A stretch of 64,000 bases of DNA from NCBI GenBank assembly GCA_014584575.1, contig JACTMP010000081.1, forward strand, positions 1 through 64,000, in the 5' to 3' direction. The notes under the pieces were generated by a model. It was given only the letters and a program-made list of their open reading frames with translations. It was not told the DNA's origin and searched no databases. Below, one piece after another: positions 1 to 9,000 of the stretch. Made by a program: the position numbers and the translations under genes. Numbering within the stretch: the stretch's first letter is position 1; each line of letters begins with the position of its first letter. The DNA comes from Chloroflexota bacterium (GTDB taxonomy: Bacteria; Chloroflexota; Anaerolineae; Promineifilales; Promineifilaceae).

Positions 1-2346
1 CGTCCAGTCCAGGTTGTCTTCACCCGTGTTGCTGATGGTTAGCGTATAACTGACCGTACTGGTTGCCAACTGGGTGGCGACAATCTCCACCGGGTCTACC
101 TCAATCGCCGGCGGTAGTGCAATATTCGCGCATGTCAGGGAAACATCATCTACCTGGACATACCAGGCCCAATCATCGGTATTGGGGTCATAGTAATGCC
201 AGCGCAGGAGTAGCCCACTTAACCCGGCATAAGCAGACATGTCCACAGATACAGTTTCACCAGGGGTGCTGCGGAATGCACCATGATCTTCATTCCAGCT
301 CAACAGGTTAGTCCATACAGTTCCACCGTCAGTGCTAATGTCCAGATTAAGAAAGTCTAAACTGGCGAAGTTTTGATAATTGACCAGATAATTGAGCGTC
401 GCAGAATTGAAGCCGGTGAGGTCAAAAGTTGAAGACCACAATTCGGTGTCAAATTCTGCGGTTCCAGCCAGATCACTGGAAGCGCAGGCTGCGTCACCGG
501 CGCCGCCCGTATAGTTACCGGCTTCGCCGCACGTAGCCAGGTTTGACCAGAATACTGGGCTACCACCTTCGTTGTCCACAACCGTCCAGTCAGTGGGAAT
601 GCCACTTTCAAAAGCAACCGGGGTACCGTTGCAGATTAAAGGTTCTTCGACGCTAATGGCACAGTCGGGATAGGTGAAGGAGCCGATGTAGTTGCCCCAA
701 CGGGCGGAGCCGGTGATGTCTTTGCTATACTGCCCCAAATACCAGAATGTAAGGCCATCGGGGTCAATGGTCATACCGGTGTAGTCGCCCCAACGATGGG
801 GGGCTGGATCAAAGGCGGTATAGGTGATTTCACCCGCTTTAAGCAGAGCCTCTGCCTGCAAAGTGCCGGCTGGATCGGTACTCTCACGTCCGGTATACCA
901 GATAGAGGGGAAAGTGGAGCTGCTACCCTTGGTGTAACCAATCGCCATGTCGTCACAATGATTGACGGCCAGGTCAGGGAAGGTGCGATATTCACCATCG
1001 CTGGCAAATACCCCCGCCTGTACCAGAGCTGGCGTACCGGTCAAATCCACCTGATGCCAGCGCACACAGTCCACCGTGCCGGCGCCGGGGTTACAGGCAA
1101 TGCTGTCGGCAATCCAGCCATAACCATTGCGATATTCAAATTCGCGCATACGCCAGTCGTTGGCCTGAATATTGCTGCCACCCGACTGCGGGAAGTCTAC
1201 CGGGAAACCACCAGGAACGCCGGTAGCTGTACACAAATCATAGGTGGAAACAATGGTTGGGGCAGCAGGGATATCCCACTGCCAGATGTCCACTGTGCAG
1301 CCATCATAGAAATCAGTGGCAAAGTAATGCGTTGATCCCAGGCTCGGCCACGTCCCTTGGGGAAATCCGTGCAGGTGCAACGGCTGTGGGGTGCCACCAT
1401 CATATCCTGTGCTGAAAGTAACCGGGGTCAGGGCGCCGCCTGCATACATAACGGCTTTGTCCATAGCCCAGACACGCCCTTCAAAGCCATTAGGGATGTT
1501 GCCGCCGAACTGATTAGCGCCGGCCACGATGTAGCTGTCACCTACACCGGTGTGCGGGTAATCATGAAATTCCCCACCTACCGGTTGTGCAGGAATGGAA
1601 TAGATATTGTAAGCGCCAAGCGGGTCGTCGGTCTGGCTGACGGCAATACAGTAATGGGTACCGTTGCCATCAGCAGCGATAATCCAGCGATCCGCTTCTT
1701 CATCGTAAAGAACATTGGGGTCGAAGGGGCCGGCCGCACAACCAGTACCGACAGAGGCAAAGAAACTGGCCATCGTTGTCGGCCCGGCCAGCGAGACGCC
1801 GGTTTTATCATAGATTTCAAAGGCCAGGTTGACGATGGCGACCAGATGGTTGGGACCGGCAGCCATGATCGGGTCTGGCGGCACCACGCTGCCACCGCCG
1901 CAACATTCGCTGCGGTCGAGAGAGTCGAAACTGATGCCCAAGACCGGAGCATCGAGTCCCGGCCCGCTTTCGATGGTTTGCACGGCCGTGCTGGGAGGTA
2001 ACGCTAAAGCAGCTTGCTGAAGAACCGCCACTTCCTGAGGGCTAACCCGGTACTCGTTTTCATCCAGATCAGCCTCACCGCGTAACCAGCGATCATACAG
2101 GTTATTGGGATCATATACATTGGCGGGAATATCTCCCAGATTGACGACAACCGGCGTGATGGCTTCCAAGCTAACAGGCTGACCAGCCGTGTTCGACATG
2201 GGCGCCCCAGCAGCCGCCATCGCACGCACGGCCGTGAACCGGGCCTGTGTTTCTGATTGCAATCGGGTCGGATTAGCGATTAACCAGACGCCTAAAGCCA
2301 GCAGCAACAACAAACCTACAAACGGAAATAATCTATTGCGTTTCAT
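1..2346 (-). CDS. Secreted multidomain protein, C-terminus cut off by the window edge
   Basis: The minus strand is open without a stop for 782 codons from an ATG at 2346 to the window edge, so the gene is incomplete. The start has a clear AGGAGG Shine-Dalgarno six bases upstream. Residues 1-27 form a signal peptide (MKRN, then a leucine-rich core). The mature part contains a segment of the form DSLDRSECCGGG followed by PPDPIMAAGPNHLV, which I recognise as a common opening of bacterial extracellular proteins of unknown function. Further on come a module of the type FESGIPTDWTVVDNEGG (about residues 575-730), suggestive of a jelly-roll/MAM-like adhesive fold, and a start of an Ig-like domain (EVDPVEIVATQL). 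Many Tyr, Trp, Asp and Cys residues fit an exported protein. I infer a cell-surface or secreted adhesin or enzyme; no catalytic motif was seen in the visible part. Small open frames on the other strand here are shadows. Confidence 0.85.
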   Translation of the reverse strand, partial: MKRNRLFPFVGLLLLLALGVWLIANPTRLQSETQARFTAVRAMAAAGAPMSNTAGQPVSLEAITPVVVNLGDIPANVYDPNNLYDRWLRGEADLDENEYRVSPQEVAVLQQAALALPPSTAVQTIESGPGLDAPVLGISFDSLDRSECCGGGSVVPPDPIMAAGPNHLVAIVNLAFEIYDKTGVSLAGPTTMASFFASVGTGCAAGPFDPNVLYDEEADRWIIAADGNGTHYCIAVSQTDDPLGAYNIYSIPAQPVGGEFHDYPHTGVGDSYIVAGANQFGGNIPNGFEGRVWAMDKAVMYAGGALTPVTFSTGYDGGTPQPLHLHGFPQGTWPSLGSTHYFATDFYDGCTVDIWQWDIPAAPTIVSTYDLCTATGVPGGFPVDFPQSGGSNIQANDWRMREFEYRNGYGWIADSIACNPGAGTVDCVRWHQVDLTGTPALVQAGVFASDGEYRTFPDLAVNHCDDMAIGYTKGSSSTFPSIWYTGRESTDPAGTLQAEALLKAGEITYTAFDPAPHRWGDYTGMTIDPDGLTFWYLGQYSKDITGSARWGNYIGSFTYPDCAISVEEPLICNGTPVAFESGIPTDWTVVDNEGGSPVFWSNLATCGEAGNYTGGAGDAACASSDLAGTAEFDTELWSSTFDLTGFNSATLNYLVNYQNFASLDFLNLDISTDGGTVWTNLLSWNEDHGAFRSTPGETVSVDMSAYAGLSGLLLRWHYYDPNTDDWAWYVQVDDVSLTCANIALPPAIEVDPVEIVATQLATSTVSYTLTISNTGEDNLDWT

Positions 2347-2814
2347 GTGAACCTCCTTTGGGGGTGAAAATTAAACAAACCCGATAAGCAAAGCGTACTA
2401 ACGACCTAGATTAGCCAATCTTAGATTAGTCAATCTCTTGTATTCAGACGACCCCACAGGTTTCTAGCAGAGGAGTTTGCTTCACCAGTGGCAATAAATC
2501 CTGCCAAGTCTTGAGAGGCTGTCTCATTACAATCTCTTTGTGTTTACATCCTTATACCCTGAACAATAGGCTTATTGATGAAACAAATGATGAAAGATAA
2601 GGGAATCTCAACTATGAAGGTTATATGCAGTCATTCAACAACACACGGATGGGGTACCATTTAACTTCGAATCACTTCACACTTTACTCCAATTGGCTTT
2701 TTTTTTCAACCACAAAATGCAATCAAATTGAATGATCTTTTGCCCCGGTGTAAGCCGTTGTTATACTATGCCCGTCAAGATTATTTTTAGTATATAACCC
2801 ATTGAGATTGGAGC
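2347..2814. promoter_or_regulatory. Divergent intergenic region with a possible promoter for the PH-domain gene
   Basis: This AT-richer stretch of 468 bases separates two divergent genes and holds no convincing open frame. A possible plus-strand promoter has TTGCCC at 2740-2745 and TATACT at 2762-2767 with a 16-base spacer. Near 2405-2440 there is a short repeat of the pattern TTAGATTAG/CAATCT, reminiscent of the heptad repeats elsewhere. No ACGGCCGT octamer is present. Confidence 0.4.
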
Positions 2815-2856
2815 ATGCAACTGACCATTCTCCAAAATCCTGAAGGAAGGTATAAC

Positions 2857-3405
2857 GTGGCGGAAAAGTATCCTGTTAATCTACAAAAAGACGAAAAGGT
2901 GGTCAGGTTGCTGCGGCGGCATCCGGCGCGCCTGATTTTGGACATTTTGCTAACTGTGATCATCGAGATACTGGTATTGGTTGTTTTGTTCTGGCTGCGT
3001 GATACGGTCGAGTTTTTAGGGCTGCTGTGGAATATCCTGATTGGTATTGCCCTCGTCGGTGGGCTACTCTTCATCGGTATTGAGTTTTACCGGTACCGTA
3101 ACGATGTCTGGCTGCTCACCAACCAGCGAATTGTAGACTCCACCCGCACCTCGCCGTTTAATCAGACCGTTTCTTCAGCAGATCTGGTGAATGTGCAGGA
3201 TATGAATTTCCACAAACGGGGCGTGCTGGCAACACTTTTCAACTTTGGCGATGTCACCTGCCAGACAGCCAGCCACACCCAGCATTTTACGTTTCGGGGT
3301 GTATCGCGCCCGGAAGAGGTGCTGCACCTGGTGGACACACACCGTGACCAGGCGCGCAATCGGTTGCACAATCCCGAAAGCAGTGGATCAGAAGTTGTGG
3401 CGTAA
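2857..3405 (+). CDS. Membrane protein with bacterial PH domain (YdbS/bPH2-like)
   Basis: The protein has a basic N-terminus (VRLLRRHPARL), two closely spaced hydrophobic helices (about residues 27-75 from this start) and then a C-terminal domain beginning DVWLLTNQRIVDSTR that matches the bacterial PH (bPH2/YdbS) pattern, with the typical LTNQRI strand and the later LVNVQDM and FGDVTC strands. Function in this family is poorly defined; some members are linked to membrane stress. The start is uncertain. I prefer the GTG at 2857 because AAGGAAGG lies six bases before it, whereas the upstream ATG at 2815 has GGAG only one base away. The gene stands alone, facing away from the secreted protein and converging on the MenH-like gene. 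Confidence 0.8.
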   Translation: MAEKYPVNLQKDEKVVRLLRRHPARLILDILLTVIIEILVLVVLFWLRDTVEFLGLLWNILIGIALVGGLLFIGIEFYRYRNDVWLLTNQRIVDSTRTSPFNQTVSSADLVNVQDMNFHKRGVLATLFNFGDVTCQTASHTQHFTFRGVSRPEEVLHLVDTHRDQARNRLHNPESSGSEVVA

Positions 3406-3436
3406 ACTGTCTGGCGTTTTGGGGTGTGGGGTTGGT

Positions 3437-4243
3437 TTAACGCAGCTTGGGCTGTAAAGTCTGAACCCAGGCCAACGGCCGTTCCAAATGCACCGTATGC
3501 CCCGCCCCCGGCACAATCTCCAGGTGGGTCTTGGGTAATAATGCGGCCATTTGCCGGTTGATCGCAATGAATTTGGTGTCTAGTTCACCCGCCAGCAGCA
3601 GTGTGGGTATTGTCAAGGTTGGTAGCTGCTCCCACAACGAAGGTTGTGCCCCGGTTCCCATGCCCCGCAAACTGTTTGCCAGCCCCGCCGGGTTATTTTG
3701 CAGCCGCTGTTGATGTAGCTGCTGGCGCGTTTCTGGTGATAGCTGTTGTTGGCTGTGCCACAGTGGCAATTTCTCCCACCGTTTGACAAATGCTTCCATG
3801 CCGTTAGCCTCAATCCAGTCGGCCAGTTCCCGGTCTTGGGCTACCCGCGCCTGCCGTTCGACGGCCGTCGCCAGCCCCGGCGATGCGCTTTCCAAAATGA
3901 GATGGCTGATGCGTTGCGGATGCGTCACGGCCGTGAACAATGCCAGCCGCCCCCCCATCGAATACCCCAATACCCCAATTTCTGAATATCCCAACTCATC
4001 CACAAGGGCGATCAGGTCGGCCGCCACCCGGTCCATGGTATAGCGGCTTTCATCGGGCGGGGAAGCAGTACGGCCGTGACCCAACACATCCACCAGGATC
4101 ACCTGACAATGGGCCGTCAACGCTGGCAGTATGGGCTGCCAATTTTGGGAACTACCGGTAAAACCATGCAGCAGCAGCAACGGCCGTCCCCCCCCGCGCA
4201 CTTCAAAATAATAAGCGATGCCGTCAACAAATAGCTCTGGCAT
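3437..4243 (-). CDS. menH: Alpha/beta hydrolase, MenH-like (SHCHC synthase)
   Basis: A 268-residue alpha/beta hydrolase. The oxyanion HGF motif is at residues 26-28, the nucleophile elbow GYSMGGR carries Ser95, and Asp222 and His249 (in AGHTVH) complete the expected triad. The segment FVKRWEKLPLW is characteristic of MenH, which removes pyruvate from SEPHCHC to give 2-succinyl-6-hydroxy-2,4-cyclohexadiene-1-carboxylate in menaquinone synthesis. No other menaquinone gene lies nearby, so the assignment rests on sequence alone; a related esterase is the main alternative. It is cytoplasmic, with no signal peptide. The first codon is an ATG followed by PELFVDG. Confidence 0.8.
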   Translation of the reverse strand: MPELFVDGIAYYFEVRGGGRPLLLLHGFTGSSQNWQPILPALTAHCQVILVDVLGHGRTASPPDESRYTMDRVAADLIALVDELGYSEIGVLGYSMGGRLALFTAVTHPQRISHLILESASPGLATAVERQARVAQDRELADWIEANGMEAFVKRWEKLPLWHSQQQLSPETRQQLHQQRLQNNPAGLANSLRGMGTGAQPSLWEQLPTLTIPTLLLAGELDTKFIAINRQMAALLPKTHLEIVPGAGHTVHLERPLAWVQTLQPKLR

Positions 4244-4246
4244 CCA

Positions 4247-4302
4247 TCACCTTTTCACGATGTCACCTTGTCACCAAGTCACCATTTCACCTTGTGACCT
4301 GC
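4247..4302. repeat. Short tandem repeat (TCACC-type, about 8-bp period)
   Basis: Units of the form TTGTCACC / AAGTCACC / ATTTCACC follow each other between the MenH-like gene and the haloperoxidase gene. The stop codon of the haloperoxidase gene falls inside the repeat. Similar TCACC units occur inside the DUF2723 gene near 6955-7005. Confidence 0.6.
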
Positions 4303-6005
4303 CCCGTCCAATACCGCTCGGCCAGTTCATACGCCTGCGCGCCGATAGGCGTCCCCATACGCCGGGCAAACAGGTCAGCATCCTGAAAGTGAATGCCCCC
4401 AAAACGGCGCGACATGCCCGCTTCATCGGCCGCATCCTGGAAGGTAGGCCATTGTAACGTCACCACCTCCGCCGGACTGTTCTCAAACATGTTCCCGCCA
4501 ATGGGTACAATGTGCTGCCCCAACATATCGGGAATGCCATCCCGGTTGAAATCCTCATCATAGACCATTGTCACACCGTCGTAAAAGCGGTCACCACCTG
4601 TAAAACGGGTCAACACCTCGGCGGCGGCGGCGCTAAAGGTGCTGTGACCGGACACATACTCCGCAAACGGCGGCGTCACAAAGGTCAGGCTTTGATACGG
4701 CCGCCACGTTTCCCCTGCAATCACCTGCGTCCCCTGATTCGGCCCCCCCCATGCCGCCACCATCTGCCCGGCATACTTATGCTGAATGGCGGACGCCGGC
4801 CGAATGTAATCATACACGCGCTTCGCATCCCAGGCGGCAATGCTGGCATCAAACAACGCCCCATTCAAAACAAAATACAACTTCACATCCTCATCAATCC
4901 CATGCCCATCCCGAAAAGAAATGCCATGCGCCAGCGCATTCCAATGGCCGGGTGGCGTTTCTGAGCGCGGCCCGTCGGCCCAATATTCGGCAATCACTTT
5001 CTGTTCATCCGTCAGGGTGGCGCTGAGGTGCAAAATCTCGTCTACCTGCTGGTGGTACGCCTGGTCATGGGTCATGGTCTGGCCCAGAGCGTCGGTGTAC
5101 GGCTCATTGGAACCGGCCTGGGGTGGCATTTGCGGGCGAAACTGTGCGCCGCTGCTGAGGGCAAACGGCCGTACTGCCCCCCAATGCGGCGTCAAAAAAA
5201 CCTGATCCTGATATGTAGCCGGGTTGGTCTGATCAACGACAGGCCAGCCCGCCCCATTTCGCTGCACCCCCGTTGGCACCCGCAGCGGCTGCCACCGGTT
5301 TACGTTAAACCTGGCGTGCCCGACCGCGTTCTCGGCATTCGGATCGGCGCTGTTCACGGCCGTATACAGTTCAGGATAAACAGCCGACACCACATCCGCA
5401 TAATTATTGGCCACATTCGCCCCATCCTCAGCCCGGTCGGCCAACACCGCCTGCGCCGCCATAAAACCAATCCCCCCCGGCGTGGTCGCATCAGTCTCCA
5501 TCACCATTGAGTAGCCTAACGCATTCAGCAAATTGCTAAAGGCATAGGTGCGTTTTTCATGATCGGGATACAGGGTGATGAGCATGTGGTAAGCTGCCTG
5601 ACTAACGGCCGCCCCCTTGTGCGCCTCGGTGTGCTCCGCCGCCGGGCGTCTCAAGGTGGCATCGAGGACGGTGGGCACGGCCGTGTCGTCATACAGCGCC
5701 CAGGCATCATACATGGCGGCATGAACCATATACAACGCCCGCGCCGTCACCGTGGGCCGGGGTGCCCCATTGCGCACAGCCGCCAGCAGCACCTCATTCC
5801 ACAATACCACCAGGTTATCCGGCGGCGCCGGCAAGCCATCGGCACGTGGCGCAGGCGGTGCGTTCATCTCCGCCACCGAAAGTAAGGGCGACAAGGCTGG
5901 CTGCTCTACGGCCGTGCCCCCACCCTGGCAGGCCGCTAACATCACCAACACAGTCAACCACCCCCATCTACCAAGACCAATGCGTCCTATCGTCAATAAT
6001 TTCAT
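4287..6005 (-). CDS. Vanadium-dependent haloperoxidase family lipoprotein (PAP2 superfamily)
   Basis: A 572-residue protein starting with a lipoprotein signal: a hydrophobic stretch ends in LAAC with the lipid-attachment Cys at about residue 26. The three motifs of the vanadate/phosphate pocket shared by vanadium haloperoxidases and PAP2 phosphatases are present in order: a Lys followed by an Arg-Pro (AKRVYDYIRP, about residue 395-402), SGH (YVSGHSTFS, about 452) and SRxxxGxH (SRRFGGIHF, about 537). The family oxidises halides with peroxide, but many bacterial members have no tested substrate and could act as phosphatases. Lipidation places it on the outer face of the membrane. The gene is divergent from the DUF2723 gene, with a perfect 26-bp inverted repeat between them. 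Confidence 0.88.
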   Translation of the reverse strand: MKLLTIGRIGLGRWGWLTVLVMLAACQGGGTAVEQPALSPLLSVAEMNAPPAPRADGLPAPPDNLVVLWNEVLLAAVRNGAPRPTVTARALYMVHAAMYDAWALYDDTAVPTVLDATLRRPAAEHTEAHKGAAVSQAAYHMLITLYPDHEKRTYAFSNLLNALGYSMVMETDATTPGGIGFMAAQAVLADRAEDGANVANNYADVVSAVYPELYTAVNSADPNAENAVGHARFNVNRWQPLRVPTGVQRNGAGWPVVDQTNPATYQDQVFLTPHWGAVRPFALSSGAQFRPQMPPQAGSNEPYTDALGQTMTHDQAYHQQVDEILHLSATLTDEQKVIAEYWADGPRSETPPGHWNALAHGISFRDGHGIDEDVKLYFVLNGALFDASIAAWDAKRVYDYIRPASAIQHKYAGQMVAAWGGPNQGTQVIAGETWRPYQSLTFVTPPFAEYVSGHSTFSAAAAEVLTRFTGGDRFYDGVTMVYDEDFNRDGIPDMLGQHIVPIGGNMFENSPAEVVTLQWPTFQDAADEAGMSRRFGGIHFQDADLFARRMGTPIGAQAYELAERYWTGQVTR

Positions 6006-6033
6006 GGGCTATTTCCTTACACGAGTCTCTCTG

Positions 6034-6088
6034 CAATTGTATACAGGTGCGACGCACTTGGGAAGTGCGTCGCACCTGTATACAATTG
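6034..6088. repeat. Perfect 26-bp inverted repeat with 3-base loop
   Basis: The left arm (6034-6059) and right arm (6063-6088) are exact reverse complements over 26 bases; the loop is GGG. The arms begin CAATTGTATACAGG and end in GCGACGCACTT. The element fills the space between two divergent start codons and ends eight bases before the plus-strand ATG. It could be a mobile palindrome, or a cruciform or regulator site. Confidence 0.95.
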
Positions 6089-6095
6089 GCGGTCT

Positions 6096-9000
6096 ATGGC
6101 TGTTCACCATGCGCCCACAACCCACGATGGTCGGTTCGCTCTGTATGCAGGCCAGTTCACTCTCTTTTTTCTGGCATTTGTGGCCGGGTTAGCCCTCAGC
6201 CGGTTGCTGTATGAGGGCTTCTTTCCGCGGCTATTGTGGCTGGCACGGCCGTTTGTCGCCCTCCCCGTTGCCACCCTCACCGCCTATGCCGTCTGGCTGG
6301 TCTGGCTCAAATGGGCCAGGCCACTACCCCCCCTCGCCTTCAGCCCGCTGCTGCTCAACCTGCTCTGGCTGTTTGACCCCGCCGTAGACCTGGCAGGTAG
6401 CCGGTTGATTTTTGCGGCCAGTGTGTGGTTGACGGCCGTGTTGGTGTGGACGCAGATAAACGCGGATAAACACAGATTGAATAAATGGGGCGGCTGGTTA
6501 TTAGTCATGGCAGCGCTGCTGCCAATCTATTTGCTCACCATGTCCACCAGCGTCGGCGCGGCCGATACCTTTGAATTCCAGGTCGTCACCCCCCAACTAG
6601 GCATTGCCCACCCCACCGGCTACCCGCTCTATTTGCTGTTGGGCAAATTGTTTACCCTGCTGCCGGTGGGCACACTCGCCTGGCGGCTCAATCTGGCGTC
6701 GGCCATCTACGCCCTGGCCGCCATGAGTATGCTCTATTTGCTGCTAAACCGGCTGCTGCGCCACCCCCTGCCCGCCATCCTGGGCGCGACTATCACCGGC
6801 CTCGGCCTTACCTTCTGGAGCCAGGCCATCATCGCCGAAGTCTACGCCCTGCACGCGCTGATTGTGATGGTGGCGTTGTATTTGATGGCTGTGATTGGAG
6901 ATTGGAGATTGGAGATTGGAGATTGGTCATTGGTCACTGGTCATTGGTCATCGCCTTCCCCCTCACCCCCTCACCCCCTCACCTTGTCACCCTGTCACCT
7001 TGTCTACCTCCTCGCCTTCACCCTCGGCCTGGGCATGACTAACCACATCACCACCCTCTTCCTGCTCCCCCCCGCCCTGCTCACCATCCTCTTCACCCTC
7101 CGCCCCTCCCTTCACGCATCGCCGACTACCGACTACCGATTACCGATCACCAATTACCGCTTCTGGCTCAAAACGGCCGTCATCTTCCTCCTGCCTCTCC
7201 TCCTCTATGCCTACCTGCCCCTGCGCTGGCAGGCCGTCACCGGCGAAGCGATGGGGCTGACCCGTTTTGTAGATTGGGTCATCGGCGGTCGTTTTCAAGG
7301 GGCGCTGCAACTGCGCGCCTGGCTGGATGACCCTGTGCGTTACCAGATTGTGGGCCGCCTGTTTTTGGAAAATTGGGGCTGGTGGGGTCTGGCATTGGCC
7401 GTGCTGGGGCTGGTGGTGATGATGTGGCGACAATGGCAAACGGCCGTCGTCCTGCTGCTCACCTGGTTCGGTTACACCTTCTACGCCCTCAACTACTACG
7501 TGCCCGACCTGGCCGTTTTTGTCCTCCCGGCGCAACTGGTCGTGGGTATCTGGTGGGCGGTGGGGTTATGGGTCGGGCTGGCGCTGGTGCAACATCTGGC
7601 AGATCGTTTACATTGGCCAGACATACGGCCGTTAGCCCTCACCTTTGCCCTCATCCCGGCGTTAACGATGGCCATAGACCATTGGACGAGCAATGACCAA
7701 TCCAACCCCAACCCGTTGGAACAGTGGGGGCGGGCCGTGTTGGCGCTGCCCCTGGCTGAAGGTGCGGCCATCCTGGCGGACAGCGAAAAAATTGCCCCCC
7801 TGCTCTATTTGCAGGTGGCCGAAGGGCTGCGCCCCGACCTGGACATCTCCGTCTGGCCGGATGAAGCTGCCTACCGTGCCCAGGTAGACGGCCGTCTGGC
7901 TCAAAACCAACCCGTCTACCTGGCCCGTTACCTGCCCGGTCTGCAAGGCAGCTACCACCTGCGCTCCCTCGGCCCCCTCACCGAAGTCGCCAATCACCCA
8001 ATCACCCAATTACCTAATTACCCAATTACCCAATTACCCAATCTCGCGGTGTCCCCACCGCCAATCTCCCAATCTCGCGGTGTCCCCACCGTCAATCTCC
8101 CAATCTCCCTCCTCGCCTACTCCCTGGAACCAATCGCCGCCGTAGATACGGGCAGCACGGCCGTGACCCTTTACTGGCAGGCGACTGAACCGATAGACGA
8201 GGTGCTGCATGTTTACGTGCGGGTGGTCGGCGGTGAAGGGGACGGCCGTGCCCCCCACAGCCAACATCCCGCCAACAACTTCTACCCCACCAACGCCTGG
8301 CGTCCCGGCGAAATTGTGCCCGACTATCACCTGCTGCCCCGCCCTATCGTCACACAAGATACCATCTTCACCTATCAAGTCGCCATCGCCCCCCCCTTTA
8401 CCCCGGTCGGCGACCTGCTCTGGCAGGATGTCGCCACCGTGTCGGCTGCCGCCGCGGATAACTATCCACCCGCACCTGACCGGCAACTGCGCGCCCAGAT
8501 TGGCGCGTACCTCCTGGACGGTGCGTCCTTCCCGGCCAAAGTTCGGCCCCAGACCAGGCTGCCGCTGCTGCTGACGGGCTTTGGCGCGGATAATCCGGGT
8601 CTGCAATTCCGCCTACAACCCGCCGGTCAGCCTGTCGGGCAAATGGCCGAATTTACCGCGCCACCGCCCGTTCCGCCCGCCCACCTCTGGCATGAGAATC
8701 TGGATTCCGACCTGCCGCCCGGTTTGTATGACATTGTGGCCCGTTATGAGGCGGCGAATGAACCAGATTGCGCCAACGGCCGTTGCCCCTCCCCCGCCGC
8801 TTATTGTGGTTGGATGTCCCCGGCCCGCACCGGCTGTGTGTTGGGGCAGGTGGAGATTAGCGGCGTGGCCTTGCCGGAAACGGCCGTGAACTACGCCGAC
8901 CAGATCGCCCTGTTGGCTGTGACCACCGGCGGCCCCAACCTGTCTCCGGGCGGCACATTGGATGTGCAGTTTAACTGGCTGGCGCTGGCAAACATGACAA

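Noticed and set aside
796-2001. Several plus-strand open frames of 179-214 codons in the first 2.4 kb
   Set aside because: The minus strand carries one uninterrupted frame with signal peptide and Shine-Dalgarno across the whole region; the others are shadows.
6893-8045. Tandem repeats as a possible CRISPR array
   Set aside because: Units are 7-8 bases, contiguous, without spacers, and are translated inside a gene.
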